Shown one piece after another: positions 14,670 through 20,628 of a DNA stretch of 20,628 bases. The notes beneath the pieces were generated by a model, which was given only the letters and a program-made list of their open reading frames with translations, was not told where the DNA came from and searched no databases. Position numbers and translations under genes: made by a program. Position 1 is the first letter of the stretch. Each line of letters opens with the position of its first letter. This DNA is from Hyphomicrobiales bacterium (GTDB lineage: Bacteria; Pseudomonadota; Alphaproteobacteria; Rhizobiales; Xanthobacteraceae): the NCBI GenBank assembly GCA_003164375.1, contig PLTE01000011.1:1-20628 (forward strand), in the 5' to 3' direction.

Positions 14670-15612
14670 CAGTGACCGCACGCGTCCCCTGCTCGATCGG
14701 CAAGTGACCATCGCCGGCGTTGACCCCACAATCGAGCGAATGCCGGTCCAGGCGCTGTTCAACAGGCAACTCACCGAACACGTTTTCGACTGCTGCGAGT
14801 TCCCGCTGACGAGCTATATTCGAACGCTCGAGAACCCGACGCGACCTTATCTCGCGGTCCCGATCTTTCCGTCGCGCCATTTTCGCCTCTCTTGCGTGTT
14901 CGTGCACACCGGCAGTGGCATCTCCAAACCGGCTGATCTCGCCGGCAAGCGCGTCGGCGTCCCAGTATTCGACATGGCGGCGGCGGTCTGGCTGCGCGGC
15001 ATCTTTGAAGATCATTACGGGCTGGATCGGACGGCGCCGATCTACGTCAGCGGCGGCCTCGAAGAACGCCGCCGTGGCGACGAACATCCGCAATATTACC
15101 CGGCGAAATTCCGCGTCGAGCATGTCGTCGATCGCAGCCTCGCCGAGCTCCTGGACGCAGGCGCCATTGACGCTTTGTACACGGCGCGGGCGCCCAGCAC
15201 CTGGCCGTCGGCGAATATCGCTCGGCTATTTGCCGATCCAATCGCAGCCGAGCTCGATTATTTCGGCAAGACCGGGATATTCCCACCGATGCATGTCGTG
15301 GCGCTGAAGCGGCCGCTGGCCGATCGGCATCCAAATCTCGCACGCAGCCTGTTCGACGCATTCGCGGCTGCGCAACGAACGGCGCAGGCGCAGCTTGCCG
15401 ATTCCGTGGCGGTCGCAGTGATGCTGCCGTGGTTGCTGGAACACCTGCGATTCACCGAACAAAAGCTCGGCGGCGATTATTGGCCGGTCGGTTTCGCTAA
15501 GAACAAACCGACCCTAGAAACGATCATCCGCTACATGCGTGACGATGGGCTGACCACAACGGCCTTCGCACCTGAGGACTTGTTTGCCGGCGCTGATATT
15601 CTCGAGACCTGA
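14635..15612 (+). CDS. 4,5-dihydroxyphthalate decarboxylase-like protein (periplasmic-binding-protein fold)
   Basis: The 325-residue product matches the Pht5-like family throughout: IGVSDSDRTRPLLDRQVTIAG near the N terminus, FDCCEFPLTSYI, VPIFPSRHFRLSCVFVHTGSG, KPADLAGKRVGVPVFDMAAA, GIFPPMHVVALKRPL and a GDYWPVGFAKNKPTLETIIRY close to the C terminus. Members have the two-lobed fold of periplasmic binding proteins but are usually cytoplasmic, and this one has no signal peptide. Pht5 itself decarboxylates 4,5-dihydroxyphthalate. In other operons the substrate is unknown, and a ring-carboxylate decarboxylation fits this neighbourhood. ATG 14635 follows AAAGG and lies 35 bp inside the ArcS-like gene, so the two are probably translationally coupled. 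A binding rather than catalytic role cannot be excluded. Confidence 0.85.
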   Translation: MPPIPLRIGVSDSDRTRPLLDRQVTIAGVDPTIERMPVQALFNRQLTEHVFDCCEFPLTSYIRTLENPTRPYLAVPIFPSRHFRLSCVFVHTGSGISKPADLAGKRVGVPVFDMAAAVWLRGIFEDHYGLDRTAPIYVSGGLEERRRGDEHPQYYPAKFRVEHVVDRSLAELLDAGAIDALYTARAPSTWPSANIARLFADPIAAELDYFGKTGIFPPMHVVALKRPLADRHPNLARSLFDAFAAAQRTAQAQLADSVAVAVMLPWLLEHLRFTEQKLGGDYWPVGFAKNKPTLETIIRYMRDDGLTTTAFAPEDLFAGADILET

Positions 15613-15664
15613 CGAACGAACGCCGCACGGAAAAGGATCAATAAAAGAATTGAGTGCCAACGCC

Positions 15665-17005
15665 ATGCGAACTTGGATACGCGATCCGATTGCCGTGCTG
15701 GCCGAAAGAGCGACGCGAGGTATCGTTATCGAAGGAACCCGCATCGTAGAACTGGTCGGCGCCTCCGGACCTTCTTTGACCGCTCACAACACATTCGATG
15801 CCAGCCGGTATGTGATCATTCCTGGCCTGATCAACACCCACCACCATTTCTTTCAAAATCTTACCCGTGCCCATCCCGCGGCGATCAACAAGGAGCTTTT
15901 TCCCTGGCTGAAGGCACTTTATCCCATCTGGGGATCGCACCTTGACCGAGATAATTTTCGGCTCGGCGTGCGTCTCGCTCTGACCGAACTTCTGATGTCC
16001 GGCTGCACCACGGCGTCCGATCACCTGTACGCCTTCGGTCCTGATATGAGCGATGCCGTGGACATCGAGGTGGACGAAGCCTCGCGGCTTGGCATGCGCA
16101 TCGCAGTGGCACGCGGCGCGATCAATCTGCGTCCGCGCGATGGCGGCATCGCCGACGAGCGACTGATGCAGGAGCACGACGTCGTCATCACCGACTGCGA
16201 GCGCGTGCTTGCGAAGTATCACGATGCGTCTCCAGGCGCTTTTTGCACCGTGGCGCTAGCGCCCTGCGCGCCGTTTAATGTCACTAAAGAGCTCATGATC
16301 GACACTGCCGCGCTCGCCGCGCGGCACGACTGCCGTCTGCACACCCATCTCGGCGAAACCATCGAGGAGAACGACTACTGTCTGCATCATTTTGGCTGCC
16401 GGCCGCTCGACTACATCGAGCAATTAGGCTGGCTGACGGATCGCGTTTGGCTCGCGCATGGTATTCACTTTAATAACGATGAGGTCGAACGGCTCGGCCG
16501 CCACCGGATCGGCGTTTGCCATTGCCCGACCTCCAACATGGTGTTGGCCTCAGGCATATGCCGGACCAAGGATCTCGAGGATGCTGGCGCGATTGTTGGC
16601 CTCGGCGTCGATGGTTCCGCATCCAACGACAGTTCCAACCTGATGGAGGGCGTACGTCACGCGATGATGATCGGCCGGCTACGCTACGACGCCGCCAGCG
16701 TGACTCATCTCGACGCCTTGCGGTGGGCCACGGAGGGCTCCGCCCGATGCATCGGACGCGATGACATCGGCAGAATTGCGGTCGGATGCGAGGCAGACCT
16801 GGCCTTCTACGACCTCGACGAACTGCGGTTTTCTGGTGCCGGCGATCCGATCGCGGCGCTGGTGCTGTGCGGGGCACACCATGCCGACCGCGTGATGGTC
16901 GGCGGCACTTGGCGCGTCGTCGACGGCATGCCGATTGGCGTCGATCTCAAACGGCTTCGCCACGAACATGGCGCGGTCGCGAAGAGCTTCCTGGCTGGGC
17001 CGTAA
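15665..17005 (+). CDS. 8-oxoguanine deaminase-like aminohydrolase
   Basis: This amidohydrolase-superfamily enzyme is closest in wording to 8-oxoguanine deaminase (Pseudomonas PA0142 type), which converts 8-oxoguanine to urate and also accepts isocytosine-like rings. From ATG 15665 (MRTWIRDPIAVLAE) it has 446 residues, the normal length. Metal ligands are H59 and H61 in LINTHHHFFQNLTRA, H228 in RLHTHLGETIEEND, H265 in LAHGIHFN and D316 in LGVDGSASND. The segment NKELFPWLKALYPIWG (75-90) is characteristic of this subgroup. A TTG at 15650, 12 bp after AAAAGGA, is a credible alternative start; the open frame from 15584 overlaps the previous gene and is rejected. It closes the main operon and is the best single clue that the pathway handles a guanine-like or 2-amino-oxo heterocycle. 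Confidence 0.88.
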   Translation: MRTWIRDPIAVLAERATRGIVIEGTRIVELVGASGPSLTAHNTFDASRYVIIPGLINTHHHFFQNLTRAHPAAINKELFPWLKALYPIWGSHLDRDNFRLGVRLALTELLMSGCTTASDHLYAFGPDMSDAVDIEVDEASRLGMRIAVARGAINLRPRDGGIADERLMQEHDVVITDCERVLAKYHDASPGAFCTVALAPCAPFNVTKELMIDTAALAARHDCRLHTHLGETIEENDYCLHHFGCRPLDYIEQLGWLTDRVWLAHGIHFNNDEVERLGRHRIGVCHCPTSNMVLASGICRTKDLEDAGAIVGLGVDGSASNDSSNLMEGVRHAMMIGRLRYDAASVTHLDALRWATEGSARCIGRDDIGRIAVGCEADLAFYDLDELRFSGAGDPIAALVLCGAHHADRVMVGGTWRVVDGMPIGVDLKRLRHEHGAVAKSFLAGP

Positions 17006-17135
17006 ATGCCCATAGAGCCGGCGGATGGCCGATATTGGAGGACTGCCCTATATTTGGCTGACATATGGGAACGACAGTCGGTGCTATTGGACTGCTTCTT
17101 GCTAGAGTCGACCGCGTCAGCATTTGGAGTTTGTC

Positions 17136-18116
17136 ATGAGCGCCACGCTTAAGGCCGCCCGCGTTTCGGAAGCGGCTCTACCCGTTGTTGATATTAGCGG
17201 ACTATCGTCGACGTTGCGTTCAAATCGGCTCGCCGTTAGTCAACGTCTGCGCGATGCTTGCCTCGACAACGGGTTTTTCTATGTCGCCAATCACGGCATC
17301 CCTGCCGGACTAATCGACGCAGTCCTCGCCGAGGCGAAGAACTTTTTCGATCGCACGCCCGCCCAGAAATCTGAAGTGGACAAGCGTCTGTCGCCTTGCA
17401 ATCGCGGCTATGAGCCTTTACGCGCGCAGACATTGGAGGCAGGTGCGCCACCCGACTTAAAAGAGAGCTTCTACATCGGCACCGAGCTCGCACCCGACGA
17501 TCCTGTCGTCGTAATGCGTCGATTCAACCAAGGCGGCAATCTTTGGCCGACCGACATGCCGGGCTTTGCGCCGACGATGAAGGCCTATTTTGCGGCCATG
17601 CAAGATATCAGCGAACGCCTCATGAAGGGGATCGCCTTGTCGCTGGAACTCGACGAGAACCATTTCGCCCGGTTCTGCAACGACGCCTATGCAATTCTTC
17701 GTCTCCTGCATTATCCGCCGCAGCCGGCCACCGCGGCGCCCGGAGAGAAGGGCGCGGGCGCCCACACGGATTTCGGCGCGTTGACCATCCTCCTGCAAGA
17801 CAAGGTGGGCGGTCTGCAAGTCCAGGGTAGTGCGCCAGGCGAATGGATACACGCAACGCCTGTTCCGGGCACCTATGTCGTGAATCTCGGCGACATGATC
17901 GCCCGTTGGACCAATGAACGTTATCGCTCAACGGTGCACCGCGTCGTCAATGCGTCCGGCACGGAAAGATACTCGGTTCCATTCTTTTTCGATGGCCAGA
18001 TCGACCACGTGGTCGAGTGCCTGCCGTCGTGCCTTGCGCCCGGCGAAACCCCGAAATATGCGCCAACGACCGTCGAAGGACATTTGCAGGAAATGTATCG
18101 TCGGACTTACGCATGA
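17136..18116 (+). CDS. 2-oxoglutarate/Fe(II)-dependent oxygenase, isopenicillin-N-synthase family
   Basis: This non-haem iron oxygenase hydroxylates a substrate while decarboxylating 2-oxoglutarate. It has 326 residues from ATG 17136, which follows GGAG at a good distance; the TTG at 17124 is part of the leader. An N-terminal DIOX_N-like domain (PVVDISGLS, then DACLDNGFFYVANHGIP at 40-56) is followed by the jelly-roll with Fe ligands H210 and D212 (AHTDFGALTILLQD) and H268 (STVHRVVN), and the 2OG-binding R278-x-S280 (RYSVPFF). The same family includes fungal thymine 7-hydroxylase, so a nucleobase-like substrate is plausible but not shown. A 130-bp gap separates it from the deaminase gene, so it may have its own promoter. 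The alpha/beta hydrolase gene follows after 15 bp. Confidence 0.92.
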   Translation: MSATLKAARVSEAALPVVDISGLSSTLRSNRLAVSQRLRDACLDNGFFYVANHGIPAGLIDAVLAEAKNFFDRTPAQKSEVDKRLSPCNRGYEPLRAQTLEAGAPPDLKESFYIGTELAPDDPVVVMRRFNQGGNLWPTDMPGFAPTMKAYFAAMQDISERLMKGIALSLELDENHFARFCNDAYAILRLLHYPPQPATAAPGEKGAGAHTDFGALTILLQDKVGGLQVQGSAPGEWIHATPVPGTYVVNLGDMIARWTNERYRSTVHRVVNASGTERYSVPFFFDGQIDHVVECLPSCLAPGETPKYAPTTVEGHLQEMYRRTYA

Positions 18117-18131
18117 CATTGGCCAACACAG

Positions 18132-18914
18132 ATGACGCTACAAGGCAAAAAGGCCGATCCAGTTGTGTTGATTCATGGCGCCTGGGCGGGATCGTGGGTT
18201 TGGGACCGCTTGGTGCCGCACTTGGAAGCCGCCGCGTTCGCGTGTCACGCGATCGATCTGCCTGGCAATGGCTCTGACGCTCTCGATCCTGCGGTGGTCA
18301 GTTTTGAGAGCTACCTGGACCATGTCTACGGCGTGGTTGGCAAATTGACGGCACCGGTAAGTCTCGTTGCGCACTCCGGCGGGGGAAATGTGGCTTCTGG
18401 GTTTTCGGAGCGTTGGCCAAACCTCGTTTCCCGGATCATCTACATCGCCGGAATCATGCTTCCCGATGGCATGAGCTTTGTCGACATCGTCGATAAGGCC
18501 ATTGAGAACTATCCCGACGCCGTCGGCGTGAACCCTTCGACTGTATATTCCGCTGACGGCCTGGTCACCCATGTGCCACCGGAGGCGGCGATCACCCATT
18601 TCTTCAATGATTGCACAGCGGACGAAGCGCGATCGGCTGCACGTCGTTTGACCCCGCAAGGTGAAGGCGGCCGGGCGATCGTGATGCGCACGACGGCGAG
18701 AAGATTTGGGCGCATTCCGCGACTCTATGTCGAAGCCCTGAACGATAAGTCGGTCATCCTGCCGGTCCAGCGGCTGATGCAGAGCCTGTCGCCCGGGGCG
18801 CGCGTCGTTTCATTGCCGACGGGGCACGCTCCCCAGCTGTCTGCGCCGGATCAGCTAGCCGAGGCGATCATTCCATTCCTCAGAGCAGATCGAAACATTT
18901 TGGCGACCAGCTAA
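18132..18914 (+). CDS. Alpha/beta hydrolase, methyl-esterase/hydroxynitrile-lyase-like
   Basis: This is a 260-residue cytoplasmic alpha/beta-hydrolase. It opens with the oxyanion-hole region VVLIHGAWAGSWVWDRLVPH (11-30), typical of the plant methyl esterase (SABP2)/hydroxynitrile lyase branch and its bacterial relatives. The catalytic triad reads as S82 in LVAHSGGGNVASG, D205 in EALNDKSVILP and H232 in PTGHAPQLS. The nucleophile elbow is HSGGG rather than the usual GHSxGG. It may cleave an ester or a C-C bond formed by the oxygenase encoded just upstream (15-bp gap, same strand), with which it appears to form a two-gene unit. Its TAA overlaps, by bases 18911-18914, the stop of the convergent cyclodeaminase gene. 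The substrate is not readable. Confidence 0.87.
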   Translation: MTLQGKKADPVVLIHGAWAGSWVWDRLVPHLEAAAFACHAIDLPGNGSDALDPAVVSFESYLDHVYGVVGKLTAPVSLVAHSGGGNVASGFSERWPNLVSRIIYIAGIMLPDGMSFVDIVDKAIENYPDAVGVNPSTVYSADGLVTHVPPEAAITHFFNDCTADEARSAARRLTPQGEGGRAIVMRTTARRFGRIPRLYVEALNDKSVILPVQRLMQSLSPGARVVSLPTGHAPQLSAPDQLAEAIIPFLRADRNILATS

Positions 18915-19867
18915 ATATTTCGCCCTACGCCGGCCTCTAGCGCGCGACGATGGATCAAATCGGCAAAAGCAACGTCTTCCAGACCGATGCCGAGCGATTT
19001 GAACAGCGTGACCGCTGACGGCGAGGTACGCCCAGGGACTTTGCCGGTGACGAGACTGCCGAGTTCCGCCACGTCATCCCAGCTCAGGCGCCCGGCGCCG
19101 ACAAGGTCGCGGAATTCGGCGGCTTCCTCGCGCGCCTGCTCACGGTCGTCAGTCGCGCGCACAGCGGCTCGCAGAACGGTGGCGGGATCGACCTCGCGGC
19201 GGTCGGCGGAATTGGCGCCGGCCGCGTTGATATGGACGCCGTCGGCGAGCCACTCCGAGCGGCACACCGGCTCGGCCGATTTGGTGATCGTTACAACTAT
19301 TTCGGCTCCCCCAACGCACGCCGCCGCCGTGAGGGCGGGCCGCGTCTCGATTTTAAGCTCGGCTTCCAGCATCCTCGCGAATTCTGTGCGCCGTTCATCG
19401 CTGCGACAAAAAACGCGCACCTGCGTTATCGGCCTCACCGCGCACACCGCCAAAGCCTGCGCACGCGCCTGCTTCCCGGCGCCGATGATTGCGAGCGTCC
19501 GCGCCCCCGAATTGGCGAGCAGCTTTGTGGCGAGACCGCTCGCCGCCCCCGTGCGCAATTGGCCGAATAGATCAGCCTCAATCATAGCCAGCAGAATGCC
19601 GCTGTCGGCGCCATATATTAACGCGTGATAGCGCGCGCCGGCTTTGCCGCCGAAATAAGCTTTAAGGCCGTAAACGCCCCGCGGCCCATAGGACGCGCCC
19701 ATGAGATTGAAGTTGCCCGTGGCAAGCGGCGCGCGTTGGCGCGGCAGGTTCGTCGTGCCGTCGGTATGCCAGGCGCCAAAGGCCTGCTCGAGTACGGTGA
19801 TCGCATCGTCGACAGTGACGAGACGCGCGACATCCGCCTCGGTGAGATAGATAGGGGAACGATTCAT
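18911..19867 (-). CDS. Ornithine cyclodeaminase/mu-crystallin family protein
   Basis: This 318-residue NAD(P)-dependent protein is of the OCD/mu-crystallin family, whose members include ornithine cyclodeaminase, ketimine reductases and alanine or lysine cyclising dehydrogenases. From ATG 19867 the family pattern is complete: R45 (LPRQRAP) and K69 (YGLKAYFGG) of the substrate pocket, DLFGQLRTGAASGLATKLLA (99-118), and the Rossmann motif AIIGAGKQARAQA (127-139). An Asp lies at 227 in the EVDPAT segment, near the catalytic position of OCD. A TTG-started extension to 19897 is possible but has nothing to support it. It is convergent with the alpha/beta hydrolase gene, sharing 4 bp, which suggests a functional link or mutual limitation of transcription. 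A reductase for cyclic imines is as likely as true ornithine cyclodeaminase. Confidence 0.9.
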   Translation of the reverse strand: MNRSPIYLTEADVARLVTVDDAITVLEQAFGAWHTDGTTNLPRQRAPLATGNFNLMGASYGPRGVYGLKAYFGGKAGARYHALIYGADSGILLAMIEADLFGQLRTGAASGLATKLLANSGARTLAIIGAGKQARAQALAVCAVRPITQVRVFCRSDERRTEFARMLEAELKIETRPALTAAACVGGAEIVVTITKSAEPVCRSEWLADGVHINAAGANSADRREVDPATVLRAAVRATDDREQAREEAAEFRDLVGAGRLSWDDVAELGSLVTGKVPGRTSPSAVTLFKSLGIGLEDVAFADLIHRRALEAGVGRNI

Positions 19868-20217
19868 CGCGGCACTGCGTAAGGCTCCAGGCTCCAATCT
19901 AAGGGCACTAGAATCCGTTCAAGATTTTCGCTCAGCTGGCTCCATCCGGCATCGGCGCTTTGCAAAAGCGCCAGCGGCCGATTTCCGTGGTTTGACCTTA
20001 ATCTCACAGGCGTCTCCCCGGTGCATTATACCCACCAGTGGCAGTCTGAACGGCAAACGGGGCGCGGCGCTCGTCCTAGCGTAACACGTAGCTCTATTGA
20101 ATAGACGGTAGGCGGCAATATGGCTGCTCCGTAATAGCCTCGCGCATACGGCAGGCCAAGCGTGCATTGACGCTCCCACCAGCCGCGACTAACCCCATGT
20201 TAGGCAAGGGGCCGCAG
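19868..20217. other. Divergent intergenic region between the cyclodeaminase and the cation transporter
   Basis: These 350 bp show no protein family in any frame. The short frames on the minus strand (for example 19919-20179) are not convincing. The region should hold the promoters of both flanking genes; no clear -35/-10 pair stands out. The only distinct element is the AT-rich palindrome at 20093-20105. Confidence 0.55.
20093..20105. promoter_or_regulatory. AT-rich palindrome, possible operator of the cation transporter
   Basis: TCTATT-G-AATAGA is a perfect 6+1+6 palindrome in an otherwise GC-rich stretch, 113 bp upstream of the transporter start. It resembles a small regulator site in form only; no known consensus is matched. 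Confidence 0.25.
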
Positions 20218-20628
20218 ATGAACGACAAGGAAAAGGCCGCGCTGGGATCGATCGCCGCCTCGGCGGGACTGACGGTCGCGAAGGCGGTAGTCGGCCTCCT
20301 CACCGGCTCGCTCGCCATCCTGTCAGAAGCCGGCCACTCGCTGCTCGACCTCTCGGCGACGGTGTTGACGTATTTCGCCGTGCGAATATCCGGCAAGCCG
20401 GCCGACGCCGAGCATCAATACGGCCACGGCAAGATAGAAAGCGTCACCGCGCTCGCCGAAACCGCGTTGTTGTTTCTGCTGAGCGCCGCCGTGATCTTTG
20501 AAGCCGTGCAGCGCCTGGTCGGCGCGCGCGCCCACGCCGTCGAGGCCAGCGCCGCGGCCTTCCTCATCATCGCCGGATCGATCGTGGTCGACTTCTTTCG
20601 TGCCCGCACGCTCAAACGCGTCGCCAAG
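20218..20628 (+). CDS. Cation diffusion facilitator (divalent metal efflux), 5' part, cut by the window end
   Basis: The first 137 codons of an inner-membrane metal/proton antiporter of the CDF family (FieF/ZitB-like) are present and the frame is open at the window end. ATG 20218 follows AAGGGG; an in-frame ATG at 20197 is less likely. The first two membrane helices (about residues 8-32 and 40-57) contain the metal-site motif SEAGHSLLD (36-44), with His40 and Asp44 in the HxxxD arrangement. This is followed by YGHGKIESVTALAET (69-83), the family's conserved loop and start of the third helix, then a helix of hydrophobic residues around 112-124. Metal specificity (Zn, Fe, Co, Ni) cannot be read. 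It is divergent from the cyclodeaminase gene and is probably unrelated to the catabolic cluster. Confidence 0.92.
   Translation, partial: MNDKEKAALGSIAASAGLTVAKAVVGLLTGSLAILSEAGHSLLDLSATVLTYFAVRISGKPADAEHQYGHGKIESVTALAETALLFLLSAAVIFEAVQRLVGARAHAVEASAAAFLIIAGSIVVDFFRARTLKRVAK

Noticed and set aside
14464..15123. Long open frame on the minus strand opposite the ArcS-like and decarboxylase-like genes
   Set aside because: Open antisense frames are common in GC-rich DNA. It has no family wording or binding site, and both sense genes are well supported.
19919..20179. Short minus-strand frame between the cyclodeaminase and the cation transporter
   Set aside because: It has no family resemblance or convincing start signals. 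It is probably non-coding spacer.
1..20628. CRISPR arrays, tRNA or rRNA genes, phage attachment sites
   Set aside because: I looked for regularly spaced repeats, tRNA-like cloverleaf and CCA ends, and integrase-linked repeats, and found none.

Overview
The window looks like a GC-rich alphaproteobacterial chromosome, most like the Bradyrhizobium/Rhodopseudomonas branch of Hyphomicrobiales. The reasons are codon use, an IS630-type element, and a dense catabolic operon served by a BMP-family (purine/nucleoside-type) ABC importer. The assignment is inferred from style only; there is no rRNA or other marker gene.

Layout. (1) 2-1053: an IS630-family insertion sequence on the minus strand, with its transposase split at an A8 tract, imperfect terminal inverted repeats and TA direct repeats. 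(2) 1355-6105, minus strand: a four-gene BMP-type ABC importer, transcribed ATPase - permease - permease - periplasmic binding protein, with 4-bp ATGA overlaps between the first three genes and a strong hairpin beyond the last. (3) 6106-6892: a 787-bp divergent control region with no recognisable regulator gene. It holds a TTGACA promoter candidate and a six-codon mini-ORF behind a near-perfect ribosome binding site. (4) 6893-17005, plus strand: eight closely packed genes. They encode an HpaB-type flavin monooxygenase, an AMI1-type amidase, a PuuE-type polysaccharide-deacetylase-fold hydrolase, a metal-dependent aminohydrolase, an FAD/NAD(P) monooxygenase-like protein, an archaeosine-synthase (ArcS, DUF5591)-like protein, a 4,5-dihydroxyphthalate-decarboxylase-like protein and an 8-oxoguanine-deaminase-like aminohydrolase. 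(5) 17136-18914, plus strand: a 2-oxoglutarate/Fe(II) oxygenase and an alpha/beta hydrolase. (6) 18911-19867, minus strand: an ornithine cyclodeaminase/mu-crystallin family protein, convergent with and overlapping the hydrolase. (7) 20218-end: the start of a cation diffusion facilitator cut by the window edge.

How the genes may work together (inference). The divergent importer would bring in a nitrogen heterocycle. The two deaminases would remove exocyclic amino groups. The oxygenases (flavin and 2OG/Fe) would hydroxylate or open the ring. The amidase, the PuuE-like hydrolase and the decarboxylase-like protein would process the opened products. The most unusual member is the ArcS-like protein at 13551-14669. 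It carries the complete PC-x3-KPY-x2-S-x2-H motif of archaeal archaeosine synthase but no transglycosylase or PUA tRNA-binding domain. With a guanine-type deaminase and a purine-type importer beside it, a 7-deazapurine or other modified purine is a reasonable candidate substrate, and the cluster may be an undescribed catabolic or salvage pathway. The sequence alone does not settle the substrate.
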